From: Balamuthia mandrillaris
Taxonomy: Eukaryota > Discosea > Longamoebia > Balamuthiidae
DNA: 64,000 bases
Direction of reading: 5' to 3'
Assembly (NCBI GenBank): GCA_031835245.1
Contig: JAVKOQ010000006.1
Span: 62,001-126,000 of the forward strand
Position 1 is the first letter of the stretch; every line of letters begins with the position of its first letter. The notes beneath the pieces were generated by a model. That model was not told the origin of the DNA. It was given only the letters and a program-made list of their open reading frames with translations, and searched no databases. The translations under genes and the position numbers were made by a program. Below are positions 10,236 through 27,855 of the stretch, piece after piece.

Positions 10236-11609
10236 AGCAGAAGAATAAACAAAAATTAAAAAAAAAATAATTGGATCACCTTCACACCCAAAAAAAAAAA
10301 AAAAAAAAAAGAAGAAGAATCCCAAAAAAAAAAAAAAACCTGTGCTTAAAGTTGGTTGTTGTGTGTTTAGACTTTTCTTTTTGACCAATACAAAAGGGAA
10401 ATAAAACAAAAAGACAATAACCGAAAAAAAAAAAAACAATGTGCGCGTGTCGTTCTACATCAAAGTGGAAAAATAAAATGAAAATTAAAAAAAAGGAAGC
10501 AAAACGGGGGTAGGTTTGCCTTGGAGCTATCGTCTGGCCACCGAAACAAAGGCCTAAATGAGGTGTGCATGCAATTTGGGGGCTGCCGTGGCCCAATGGG
10601 CCGTTTTTTCGGTTGTTTGCTAATGAAGCCCTCATTTCGGGTGCATTTCCGCTGACCCAATGGAAGGGTTTTATTACCGCGGAAATGAGACAATTTAGGG
10701 GCGGTCACCGGATAACGCTATCGAAAAGTGCGTCTACGTGGCGGTATCGGACCGCCGAAATAGCTGTTCTACGGTCGGTTATTAGCGTCATGTGCGGTGA
10801 GGACTAGGCTACTCGCCGATATTTTGCTCTTACGGAACGGCACACAAAAAACCAGATCCAGTCAATTCGAAGAAGGTAGTTTAGCTCGGGTGATCGCCTT
10901 GTTGTGTTCGTTGCGGCCCTACAAAGTATTAAAACTAGTTCTTTTGTGTTTCAACTTGTTGTGTTACGAGCAGTCATTTACCCGATGATTTTTGAGAAAT
11001 GAGACAGAAGCAGATCTGCGATGCTGAAGGGGTGAGGTTGCCCGACGAGAGCTACCAAACGCATTTTTCCACGCCGTATTCTTGTGTTACCTGCCGTGCG
11101 ATGATTGTTGTGCTTCCCCGCTGCCCTTTTGCTCCTCCTCAGAACCGAAACAGAACAAGGCCAGCAGATTTTGCGCTTCTGCGTTTCTTCTGCTCCTTCA
11201 ATTTTGATTTTGTATTGGCCGATGAACAAAGATCAACTTTGTGGATCGTATTAAAGAAAAAAAATTTTTTGGCGGGAAGAGAGAGCTGTGTGCACTTTCC
11301 CGCCAAAAGTGTCCACAAGTTTCGCCTCTCCCCAAAAAAAAAAAAAAAACGCAGCTTGCCGTTGGTAGGCGAACAGAGTGAGTGCGAAGAGAGGAAGAGA
11401 GTCGCTCCTTGGGCTGGGTGGCGTTGCAAAAGAAAGAGAGAGAGAGAGAGAGAGAGGGGACGAGGAGGGGGAGAGAGAGAGAGAGAGAAAAACGTAAAAC
11501 ACGCCCGAAAGCAAAAGCAATTCGCACGCACCACAACAACAAACGGTCGAAAAAAAAAAAAGAGTAAAGAACAGGGCCAACAACACGCACACAAACAAAC
11601 CAAAAAAAA
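10236..11609. other. Divergent promoter region, homeobox / topoisomerase II
   Basis: A 1.37-kb spacer between two divergent genes. It has A-rich and T-rich runs, two CCAAT-type boxes (near-palindrome GGCCCAATGGGCC at about 10590, and ACCCAATGG at about 10655), the paired E2F-like sites at 11267-11308 and GA runs at 11427-11490. I found no RNA gene or convincing ORF. Confidence 0.6.
11267..11308. promoter_or_regulatory. Inverted pair of E2F-like sites at TOP2
   Basis: TTTTGGCGGGAA (11267-11278) and CTTTCCCGCCAAAA (11295-11308) face each other about 16 bp apart and 300 bp upstream of the TOP2 start. Both match the E2F/DP consensus TTTSSCGC with flanks. This fits S/G2-phase expression of topoisomerase II, known in animals and plants; here it is inference. 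Confidence 0.6.
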
Positions 11610-12442
11610 ATGTCGGACGAGTCTGATTTTGATTTCAGTGAGGTGGACGACGATTCTGGAGATGACTGGGGAGGAAGCCCTGCGCCCGTCAAAAAGGTAA
11701 GCCTGAGAGCCCTTCTATTCTTTTCTCTTTGTTTCGCTTCCTCCTCCCTCTCGATGATTTGGTTAGGTTTTCTCAACCCACTACCTTTTTTTTCTTTTTC
11801 TCGTTCAGCTGTTGTTGTTATTCTCTTTGTTTTGTAAACTTTCGTTTCTTCGTTGCTTTTGTTTGGGTCTTTGTGGTTTCTTTCTGGCTTTGATGCTCGT
11901 TGTTGCTTGTTACATTTCTCACCCCCGTTTGATCTAAAGGCTGCTGCAAAGCCAACTACTAAAGCCGTTGCAAAGACCACCGCTGCAGCTCCAACCAAGC
12001 GAAGAGCGCCTGCCAAGGCAAAGGCAACTTCCTCTGTTTCCGCCTCTGCTCTTGCCAAAAAGGCCAAAACGGCCACCGCCAACTACGATGCCTCTCGCCC
12101 CAGCCTCGCTCCTCCCGAATGCCCTCCTGAGGAAGACACCGAAGCATGGATGGCCTACCAACGCATGTCACCTCATGACCACATCCTCATTCGTCCTGAC
12201 ACCTACGTGGGCTCTGTGGAGAGAACGGAAGCCACGATGTGGGTCTATGATGATGGACAGGGCATGACCTTGCGTCCCATTTCCTATGTTCCTGGTCTCT
12301 ACAAGATCTTTGACGAGATCCTGGTGAACGCGGCGGACAACTACCAAAGAGACAAGAGCATGTCCGAGATAAGAGTTACCATCGACGCGGAGAAAAACAC
12401 CATCGAAGTTTGGAACGACGGTGAGGGTATGTAATGCAAACA

Positions 12443-12477
<35 letters not shown>

Positions 12478-15400
12478 CACTCTTGCCTTATTGTGTTTTC
12501 TTACTCTCTTCTGTTTATCTCACCCTTCTGTTCTGTTTTTGCTTTTTTACTTTCCATCTCCGCCGCCTCACAGGTATTCCTGTGGAGATGCACAAAAAAG
12601 AGGACATGTATGTTCCAGAGCTTATTTTCGGTCACCTCTTGACCTCTTCGAACTACGACGACGAAAAAGAAAAGGTAACTGGTGGAAGAAACGGTTATGG
12701 CGCGAAGCTGGCCAACATCTTCTCCACCAAGTTTTCCATCGAGACGGTGGACTCAAAGCGAAAGAAAAAGTTCTACATGGAATGGACTGATAACATGAGG
12801 ACGAAAGGAAAGCAGAAAATCACTACCATTTCCGCCTCCAAAGACTACACCAAGGTACGCCTTTTACTGCTGGGGTTCGTTCTATTTTTCCATAACGTCC
12901 TCCTTCAATAGGTCACTTTCACGCCCGATCTTGAGAAGTTTGGGATGACCGAGTTTGATGAAGATACGGTTAGTCTCCTTACCAAGCGTGTGTACGATGT
13001 TGCTGGCTGCAACTCCAAGCTCAAAGTCAAGCTCAATGGAAAGCTTTTGAAGATCAGTTCATTTGAGAAATATGTAGATTTGTACTTTCAAGGTGAGGTT
13101 TTGCTTTTACCTTATTTTGATTGCATGTGTTCTTCGCTTACTTATCCTTTCTTATATTTGAAGGAGAGAAGCTCCCTCATATCTTTGAGAAAAACGATCG
13201 ATGGGAGGTCTGCGTGAGCGTGAGCAAAGACTCCGAGTTTCGTCAAGTTAGCTTTGTCAACAGCATTTGCACCACTCAAGGAGGCAGCCACGTGAAATAC
13301 ATTGTGGACAAGTTGGTAAAGCAACTCATTCCGGCCATCAAGAAGAAAGCCAAGGTCTCTACCATTAAGCCCGCTCAGGTTAAGGCGCACTTGTGGGTGT
13401 TTATCAATTGCCTCATTGTCAATCCTGCGTTCAACTCCCAAACGAAGGACACGTTGACCTCGCAACCAAAGAGCTTTGGGTCAACCTGTGACCTCTCTGA
13501 GAACTTTATCAAGCAAGGTAATCCCATCTTTCTTGTGGTTTCTTATCGTTTCTTTCATTCATTCATTCTTTCTGAACGCGTCAATTCTCAAATAGTGGTA
13601 AACAAGACTGCAATTGCGACATACACGGGAGAGTTTGCGAAGATGAAGGAAAACCAAGAACTGCAAAAGAAAGGCGGTAGCAAGAAAACCAGAATCGCTG
13701 GTATCACCAAGCTAGACGATGCCAACGAGGCCGGTGGCCGAAACGCCGACAAGTGCACTTTGATTCTTACTGAGGGAGACTCTGCCAAGACTCTTGCTGT
13801 AGCTGGTCTTTCCGTTGTTGGTCGCAATAGATACGGAGTGTTTCCTTTGAAAGGAAAGCCTCTCAACGTTCGTGATGCGACGCACAAGCAGGTTGTAAGC
13901 AACGTCGAATTTACCAACATCAAACAAATTCTTGGTTTGAAGCATGGCGCTGACTACAGCAGCGGAACGAAGGGCCTGCGTTATGGCAAGCTGATGATAA
14001 TGGCTGACCAGGTCTGTTACTTTCTCTCTCTCCCTCCCTCCCAGCCTCCCCCCTCTCTCATATTCAGTCATATAGGATCACGACGGATCGCATATCAAAG
14101 GGTTAGTCATCAACTTTCTTCACTATTACTGGCCATCACTGTTGAAGATTCCCGGCTTTGTGACCGAGTTCATCACCCCCATCGTGAAAGCGACCAACGG
14201 CAAACAAGTCATTTCCTTCTTCACCCAGACTGAATACGAGAGCTGGAAGCAAGCCAACAACAACGCTAAGAATTGGAAAATCAAGTACTACAAGGGTCTA
14301 GGAACGAGCACGCCGGTGGAGGGAAAACAATACTTCAAGGCCATTAACCGCCACAAGATTGACTTTAAATGGGTGAATGAGGAGGATGGAGACATGATTG
14401 AGCTGGCCTTTAGCAAGAGCCGCGTCAATGATCGTAAGACATGGTTGTCCAACTTTAAGGTTTGTTACATGTCCTTTTTATGCTTTTCTTTTTTGAAAAA
14501 AGTTTGTTTGGCCTTTTCTTACTTGCTGTTGTTTGTTTTTTCTATTACAGTTAGGAACCTGTTTGGATTCAAATGTGTCTCAGATTCGTTATGCCGATTT
14601 CATCAACAAAGAGCTGATCCACTTTTCCATCGCGGATTGCGCTCGTTCCATCCCCTGCTTTGTGGATGGACTTAAGCCCGGCCAAAGGAAAATTCTCTTT
14701 GCCTGCTTCCTTAGAAACCTAAGAAAGGAGATGAAGGTGGCCCAACTGACGGGTTACGTTGGCTCTGTGTCGGCCTACCATCATGGAGAGGAGAGCTTGG
14801 CCAAGACAATCGTGGGTATGGCCCAAAACTTTTGTGGCTCTAACAACATCAACCTTCTCGTACCTGCGGGCAGCTTTGGCAGTCGCTTGCAGGGCGGTAA
14901 AGATGCGGCCAGTCCTAGGTTCGTTTTTTCTTCTCAATTTTTCGAACAGGCTTAACTAAGCAAGTTACAAAATAGGTACATTCACACCCTTCTCTGTGAC
15001 ATAACCCGCAAGATCTTTCATCCGGACGACGACAACCTCCTCGAGTACCTCGACGATGACGGCTTCTCCATAGAGCCCCGCTTCTACGTGCCTATCATCC
15101 CCATGGTCCTCATCAACGGCGCTGACGGCATCGGTACCGGCTGGAGCTCCTTTGTGCCCAACTATAACCCGCGCGACGTCATCACCAACATCCAGAGACT
15201 CATCCGTGGCCAGGAGATGCAGACCATGCACCCTTGGTACAGAGGCTTTGAGGGCATCATTACCGAAGACATCGCCAACAAAACGCCGAGATACAAGAAC
15301 ACGGGCATCTTTAGAAGGCCGGATCCGGAGACGTTGGAGATTGTAGAGCTGCCGATCGGCATGTGGACTCAAAAGTACAAGAAGTTTTTGGAGGAGTTGC

Positions 15401-17627
15401 GCTCTGGCACGAAGAAACACCCTGATCCTGTTATTAAGGTTTGCTCTAGTGTCTCATTTTCTTATTTTGGTTTGGTTTAGTGTAGTGTTTTGCTATTGCT
15501 GTTAACTCACTTTTACTTATGTTGATTTGTTTCAGGACTTCGACGAGCATCACACCCACAAAAAGGTCCACTTTGTAATCTACCTCCTGCCAGAAACCGC
15601 AAAGAAGCTGACGACCAACGATGACATTGAAAAGTTCTTCAAACTCAGCGACTATCTCAGCATAAATAACATGCACCTCTTTGACGAGCAGCTCAAGATT
15701 CGCCGATGGGACACCGCAGCGGAGCTCATGCAAGACTTTTACGAGATTCGTTTGGACTATTACGAGCGCCGCAAAAAGTTTATGGAAAACCTTCTCGAAA
15801 GAAAGCTCAGCAAATTGGACAATCAGGTACGCTTCATTCTGGCTGTGGTAGAGGAGCGCCTCGTCGTTAACAAGAGGAAGAAAGCGGAGCTGCTGGCGCA
15901 GTTGGAGAAGGAAGGCTACGATAAGTTCTCCAATGATGATGAATTGGGGACTAATGCCTGGAAGAGACGGAAGAAACAAGCCAAGAAGAAGGAGCGTTCC
16001 GAGGATGATGAAGAGGATGAGGAAGAAGAAAAGAAGAATAAAAAGAAAGATAAGAAGAAGACAGAGAATGGGTATGATTACCTGCTTTCGATGAAGTTAT
16101 GGAACTTGACAATGGAGAAGGTGGAGGAGTTAATTGCTCAGCGAGACAAAAAGAAAGAGGAACTGGAAGAGCTGAAACGAACGGGCGTCACAACTCTTTG
16201 GGAGCGTGACCTTCAAGCCCTCATGGAAAGCTACGAGGTAAAACCTTTCCTTTTTGCCCTTTTTCGATGTTGTTTTCGTCTTGCTTTTTTTTAAATTGTG
16301 TTTTATTTTTTTTTCGCAGGCATTTGAGCAAGCTTGGGAAGAGGAAGAAGAGGAAGAGCTGGGTGATGGCTCAAAGAATAATCGCAGAAGGCGAAAACCA
16401 GCCGCTGCTCCTCGCAAACGCGCCGTCAGTGCCACAAAGAAAGCGAAAGGCAAAGACTTGATGGATGACGAGGAAGACGATGATGACTTTACCGATGATT
16501 CATGGAAGTACAATGAAAACGTCGCACCAAACAAAAAGACAACAACAACTGCAGCAGCGAAAGCGACCACAACCACAACAAGAAAGAAACAAGGTACACT
16601 GGATGGAGTGCTACAGAAAAAGACAACAGCAACGACGACAACAGCTACAAAGAAGGCAACGATAGGACGTGCCGCCGCTGCTGCAAAGAAGACCATCTCG
16701 TTGGTTGATGAGAAAGATGAAGATGAAGATGATGATGATATGGAGGAAGAGAAGAAAGTAACAGGGATGACATCGAAGAAACGACAATTAGCTCCAAAGC
16801 AAGCTGCATCATCTACAGTGAAGATGGAAATAGCAGATGAGGAAGAAGAAGAAGCGGAAGACAAAGATGAAGATGAAGAGTTTCTTTCTTTGGCGGATCG
16901 TATTCTGAAGAAGAAGTCCGGTGGGGCAGCATCAACAAAGACAACAACAACCAAGAAAAAGGCTTCTGTGTTTGATAGTCTGAGCGATTTGGATTCTAGC
17001 GATGACGAAGACAGCAAACCCGTTGTCGTTGCTCCCAAACGTGGCGCTGCTGCTGCAAAGAAACAAGCCACGACATCCAAGACAACCGCAAAGACCACAG
17101 TAGCAAGACCTGCGAAACGAAAGGCCGCTGCAACCAACGATGCTGATGATGGCGAGTCTTCTTCATCAACATCAACAACTGCGGGAAGAGGTGCAAAGAA
17201 GGCAAAGATTACTGATTTTATGCAATCCGCTGCAAGCAAGAGGAAAGCTGCTCCGCCTAAGAAAGAAGAAATTGAGGAAGAGGAAGAAGAAGATGATGAA
17301 GAGGAAGAAGAAGAAGAAGAAGAGGAAGAGGTAAAGATTACCAAACGCAAACCTGCTGCTGGAAGAGCAAGAGGTGGTGGAGCTGCGAAAGCAACAACAA
17401 CAACAACGGCGAAAACAACGGCGAAAACAACGGGCAGACCAGCACGAAGAGCCGCTGCCGCTGCTTCCACGAAGAAAACGTATGTACCTTCGGATAGCGA
17501 AGAGGAGGAAGAGGAGAAGGAGGAGGAAGCAGAGGAGGGAAATGCCACCGAGACGGATGGCTCTTTCACGTTCGGGTCCGATGGGGAGGAGGAAGAGGAG
17601 GACGATGGCTCTGACTGGGAGGAGTAA
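11610..17627 (+). CDS. TOP2: DNA topoisomerase II (type IIA)
   Basis: Eleven exons: 11610-11696, 11940-12426, 12574-12854, 12912-13092, 13164-13517, 13596-14011, 14076-14459, 14551-14918, 14976-15438, 15536-16237, 16320-17627; 5031 nt, 1676 aa, phases all consistent. Order of domains: acidic N-terminus; GHKL ATPase (DEILVNAADN, NDGEGIPV, GRNGYGAKLAN); TOPRIM (TLILTEGDSAK, PLKGKPLNVRDA, MADQDHDGSHIKGL); the winged-helix breakage-reunion core with catalytic Tyr about aa 854 in GGKDAASPRY (codon 14977-14979); and a long C-terminal tail of alternating Asp/Glu and Lys/Ala-rich blocks. It passes one DNA duplex through another with ATP hydrolysis, in the nucleus, during replication and chromosome segregation. 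All catalytic residues are present. The tail (about aa 1240-1676) is low-complexity and rich in Ser near acidic runs, the usual site of casein kinase II control. Intron 2 has a CT run. Confidence 0.98.
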
Positions 17628-17952
17628 AAAAAAACAGGCAAGAGAACTATCCCCTGTTCTGATGATTGGGGATGAGGAGAGGTTCTTCTCTCTTTCGCTT
17701 TCTTCTTTTTCTTTGTTAAAAACGATTTTTTTTTTTCAAGTAAGAAAGAACTACTACTACTTTGTTTGACAAGGCAACCTCATCAGGTCTTTCCTGGCTT
17801 CTCTGCAAACCTTTCCCCGCATGCACATCCTTCACTTCTTCCGGCAGCCCCCTTTGCCAGCTCTGTTTGTTTGTTTGCTTTCTTCTCTGGGAGGAAGCGC
17901 CCCCCCCTTATCGTCGTCACGATAACAAGTCGACGGCAAATACAGCAGCCAA
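17628..17952. promoter_or_regulatory. TOP2 3' side and FAD-monooxygenase promoter
   Basis: Spacer of 325 bp. GTCGAC at 17930 is about 20 bp upstream of the next start codon. Otherwise pyrimidine-rich and featureless. Confidence 0.45.
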
Positions 17953-19461
17953 ATGGAGAAGAAAGAAGAGGCCAGCAGGATAGGGATAGTAGGGGGAGGT
18001 ATAGGCGGGTTCGCTCTGGCTCTGGGCCTACGCAGACAAGGCATTCCGTGCAAGGTCTTTGAGCGTGACGAAAGCATCGCGGCCCGCCCCCAAGGCTACA
18101 GCCTTACCCTCCAGCAAGGCCTGCAGGTGCTGGAGAGCCTCGGCGTGGGCGACCTCGTCCGGGACAGGCCTTCCGTCTCCGCCGCCTACGAGACGCTCGA
18201 CAGCCACGGCAACACCCTTCTGTGCTTCGGCTCGGGCAGACCACGTCGACAGAACAAGTCCTCCCAGCATCACAGACACAACATTCCAATCCCCCGACAG
18301 GAGCTGAGGCAGATCCTTCTCGATGCATGTCTGCTGCCAACGGATGATGGCTCCTCTTCTTCTTCTTCTTCGGTGGAAGTGTGTTGGGGTTATTCAGTGG
18401 AACGGGTGACGGCCGAAGGGACGGGAGAAGTGATGCTCCACTTTGGAACGCCCAGCGGTGCCCCGCCAGAGTCGTTTTGGATGGTGGTGGCATGCGATGG
18501 TGTGCGCTCCACCCTTCGGCAACAGCTGCTCAGAGATGAGCTTTGTTATCTGGGTGTTATGGCTATCATGGGCATTGCTTCTGTTGTGGGAGGAGAGACG
18601 AAAACAGACTCAGAGAAAGAGAAACTAAAGGAGGAGGAGGAGGAAGCGGATACGGAACAGGAAAAGAGAGAACAGGCAAAGGTGCTGAAAGATAAAAGAG
18701 GCTTTCAAGTGGTGCGGAATAGGGTGTTTCAAACCATTGATGGAGAGGGGCAACGCTTCTTCGGCAAGCCCTTTGATGACCGGCATGCCATGTGGCAACT
18801 CACCTTTCGGTTGCCTGAGCCAGAAGCCGCTGCCCAAGTTGCTGAATGGCGAAACTCTCTTCTTTCTTCTTCTTCTTCTTCTTCTTCTTCTTCTTCTTCT
18901 TCTTCATCTTCTTCTTCTTCTTGGGATGGAAGTCTACGTTTACGCAAAGAAGCTTACAGGAGAGTTCGTAGTTTCCATCCTCCCATTCCCCGAATGGTGC
19001 TCTCCACTCCTCTCGACAAGATGAGAGCCTCTCTTATCTACGACCGCGAGCCTTTGCACCCCTCTCAGTATCGCCAACGTCTCAGAGAGGCTGGAGTGGA
19101 GAGGGTGACCTTTCTTGGCGACTCTGCTCACCCAATGAGCCCTTTCAAAGGACAAGGCGCCAACCAAGCGTTGGAAGACGCGTTAGACTTGGTACGAAGC
19201 ATTGCTTCATTGTTGAACGAGAAAAAAGAGCACGAAAGGATAGTGGACATGTTGAGCGGGTATGAGACGAGGATGATGAAGAGAGCAAGAGGAAAGGTGC
19301 TTGGCTCAAGGGCCAACGTGCAGTTCTTTCACAGCGAGGAGGCCGTGGACTTGGATGAGCTCTACCTGCATTGCAAGGTTCCAGCGGAGCAGTGGAGGAG
19401 CATGCGCCAGAAAGCCAACGACATCACCGCAGGAAGACAACGACAAAAGTGGATGGGTTGA
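17953..19461 (+). CDS. FAD-dependent monooxygenase (aromatic hydroxylase family)
   Basis: Intronless, 502 aa. N-terminal Rossmann motif IGIVGGGIGGFALALGL followed by the acidic end of strand 2 (KVFERD), the DG motif VVACDGVRSTLRQQL, and the second FAD motif GDSAHPMSPFKGQGANQALE. This set is typical of class A flavoprotein hydroxylases (PHBH/UbiH/salicylate hydroxylase/TetX-like), which use NAD(P)H and O2 to hydroxylate small organic substrates. There is no N-terminal signal or TM. An inserted low-complexity zone at about aa 215-240 (Lys/Glu) and a poly-Ser run encoded by (TTC/TCT)n (18863-18921) interrupt the middle domain. The substrate cannot be inferred. The lack of introns next to intron-rich genes could reflect transfer or retrocopy; not proven. 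Confidence 0.88.
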   Translation: MEKKEEASRIGIVGGGIGGFALALGLRRQGIPCKVFERDESIAARPQGYSLTLQQGLQVLESLGVGDLVRDRPSVSAAYETLDSHGNTLLCFGSGRPRRQNKSSQHHRHNIPIPRQELRQILLDACLLPTDDGSSSSSSSVEVCWGYSVERVTAEGTGEVMLHFGTPSGAPPESFWMVVACDGVRSTLRQQLLRDELCYLGVMAIMGIASVVGGETKTDSEKEKLKEEEEEADTEQEKREQAKVLKDKRGFQVVRNRVFQTIDGEGQRFFGKPFDDRHAMWQLTFRLPEPEAAAQVAEWRNSLLSSSSSSSSSSSSSSSSSSSWDGSLRLRKEAYRRVRSFHPPIPRMVLSTPLDKMRASLIYDREPLHPSQYRQRLREAGVERVTFLGDSAHPMSPFKGQGANQALEDALDLVRSIASLLNEKKEHERIVDMLSGYETRMMKRARGKVLGSRANVQFFHSEEAVDLDELYLHCKVPAEQWRSMRQKANDITAGRQRQKWMG

Positions 19462-19556
19462 AGGGAGAGCAATGGTAATGGTGCACCTGTAACGCCAAGT
19501 TAAAGTGGTGCACGTCATCTTTAATATAATGCATAAAACAAAAAAAGAAAGGTTAC

Positions 19557-20741
19557 ATGGAAGGCTTGCCAGAAGAACTGCTGTGTCTCGTGTTGGAGAG
19601 CTTGCCGAAGGAAGCGGTGGGGGTGGCGGCCAGGACTTGCAAGCGGTGGTTTGCCTGTGCTCACCCCAAGCTTCGCCAACGGCTGAGCATCAAGACAGCG
19701 TGCAGCTCCGTGGAGTTGTTGCGCTGGTCCCTTCTCAACGGCTACTCCCTGAACAAAAGGACTTGCGCCGTGGCTGCTGGAGAGGGCAAGCTGCACGTGT
19801 TGAAGTGGGCTCGAGAGCAAGGATGTCCATGGAGCAAGAAGACATGCAACGCAGCGGCCCATAGAGGTCAATTGGAAGTGTTAAAGTGGGCTCACGAGCA
19901 AGGCTGCGCTTGGAGCAAACAAACGTGCTACTTTGCAGCAATAGGAGGCCGCCTGGAGGTTCTTCAGTGGCTTCGTGCTGAGGGCTGTCCTTGGGACGGT
20001 GACAGTATTTTCTCCGGTGCAGCCTTTGGAGGAAACCTGGAGATGATGAAATGGCTGAGGTTTAATCAGGGATGTGCTTGGGGCACATGGGCTTATTCTC
20101 AGGCCGCCATCAGAGGGCATTTGGAAGTTATCCGATGGCTCCACGAGCAAGGTTGCCCTTGGGAGGAATGGGTGTTCAACATCGCGGTAGGGGGTGGACA
20201 TCTGGAGGTGCTCAAGTGGGCAAGAGCTCACGGTCATAATCCCGTGAGCGCCTTGGCCTGCAGAATTGCAGCCGAGGCAGGTCATTTGCACGTTCTTCAA
20301 TGGCTTCGCGAGCAAGGTTACCCCTGGGACCAAGAAACCTGTGCCAGTGCAGCCAAAGGAGGACATCTAGACGTGCTCAAGTGGGCTCATGAACAGGGTT
20401 GCCCTTGGGCCGAGAGTGCTTGCGGCCAGGCAGCAGCAGAAGGACGTTTGGGTATTTTGCAGTGGCTTCACAACCAAGGCTGTCCTTGGGATGAAGACAC
20501 CTGCGCTGAAGCTGCTGGTGGAGGACACATGGAGGTTCTCCAGTGGTTGCGTGCCAACGGATGCCCTTGGGATGAGAGTACCTGCGCTTCGGCTTTTGGC
20601 AATGAGCACATGGAAGTCTTCAATTGGGCTGTTTCGCAGGGGTGTCCTTGCCCTTTAGCGCTAAGTGAAAGGAGCCATAACAAGAAAGATGGAGGAAGCA
20701 GGCAGAGAGATGAAAAAGAGCAAGAAGAACAAGAAGATTAA
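19557..20741 (+). CDS. F-box protein with ankyrin-type repeats
   Basis: Intronless, 394 aa. An F-box-like start (LPEELLCLVLESLPKEAVGV, then AARTCKRWF, aa 4-34) is followed by about eleven degenerate ankyrin repeats with the core G-H-L-E-V-L-K/Q-W-A/L-R/H-E-Q-G-C-P-W-D-x-x-T-C-A-x-A-A. This variant is known from amoebae, algae and giant viruses. F-box plus repeat proteins act as substrate adaptors of SCF ubiquitin ligases, which is the likely role here. The tail is Lys/Glu/Gln-rich. Closely related to the broken gene at 43193-44641 and to the relic at 2516-2595, so the family is multiplying in this genome. The start codon follows an A-rich leader. Confidence 0.88.
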   Translation: MEGLPEELLCLVLESLPKEAVGVAARTCKRWFACAHPKLRQRLSIKTACSSVELLRWSLLNGYSLNKRTCAVAAGEGKLHVLKWAREQGCPWSKKTCNAAAHRGQLEVLKWAHEQGCAWSKQTCYFAAIGGRLEVLQWLRAEGCPWDGDSIFSGAAFGGNLEMMKWLRFNQGCAWGTWAYSQAAIRGHLEVIRWLHEQGCPWEEWVFNIAVGGGHLEVLKWARAHGHNPVSALACRIAAEAGHLHVLQWLREQGYPWDQETCASAAKGGHLDVLKWAHEQGCPWAESACGQAAAEGRLGILQWLHNQGCPWDEDTCAEAAGGGHMEVLQWLRANGCPWDESTCASAFGNEHMEVFNWAVSQGCPCPLALSERSHNKKDGGSRQRDEKEQEEQED

Positions 20742-20776
20742 TAACATTGCTCATTTACTATCCCTCTCAACCTAAA

Positions 20777-27118
<6,342 letters not shown>

Positions 27119-27855
27119 TCCCTGACCCGTTCGCTCTTTCCAATGAATCTACGCCTAAGGCCGGTTGAAACAACCTCACCCAAAACCAAAAAGCTCTTCC
27201 TCTTTACGTATTCTCGGTTTTATTGACACAAAAGTTTTCTTTGTTTTTCTTTCCTGGTCGAAGAGACACGCATGCGGCCTTTCCTTAAAAGATTAATTTC
27301 CAGTTCACCCCGTTGCCTAGTAGAATTTCCTTAAATAGTTTGACTTTAATTATGCGGCGGTTTACAACCAATTATGATAATACAACCAATCTCATCGGGG
27401 AGATCAAAAAGGTCGTTGTCGTTCAACGGGATTTGTTTCCTGGGCGAACCGGCCTGCTCCTATCGTGCTCCTTTTGTGCACCGTTTGGTAATGTGAAAAA
27501 AAAAAGGGGGTTGTCATGGAAATCACTTTGGCAATTGTTTAATTTGAGCGAACAAATCAGAGAAATAACGATACGCGCAGCACAAACAAACTCTCCCGCT
27601 CTGTTTCGCAAGAAGAAGAGAGAAAACGCGCATTTCCGACGTGCCCCCCCTCCTTTTCATAGAGAGCCTCTCTCTCTCTCTCTCTCTCTCTCAAGGTAAC
27701 GTTCTTTCTTCTCCTTCTTTTTTGAAATTTGTTCTCTCTTTCTCTATATGTCAGTATAGCGTTCGAAAATATCTTTTTCTGCTTGCTCTAACAATTGTTC
27801 ATTTATTTTGTTTTTTGTTTTGCCACACACAAGAACACGAAGTTGACCGCCGGTC
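27119..27855. promoter_or_regulatory. Shared bidirectional promoter of the cyclase pair
   Basis: 737 bp separate the two divergent cyclase start codons. It contains a CT run (27667-27692) and AT-rich blocks. No TATA box that I trust and no ORF of note. Any control element acting on both cyclases would have to lie here. Confidence 0.5.

Noticed and set aside
16130-17641. 503-aa minus-strand ORF opposite the TOP2 C-terminus
   Set aside because: Antisense shadow of Lys/Glu/Ala-rich coding sequence; Ser/Phe/Val low complexity without domains.
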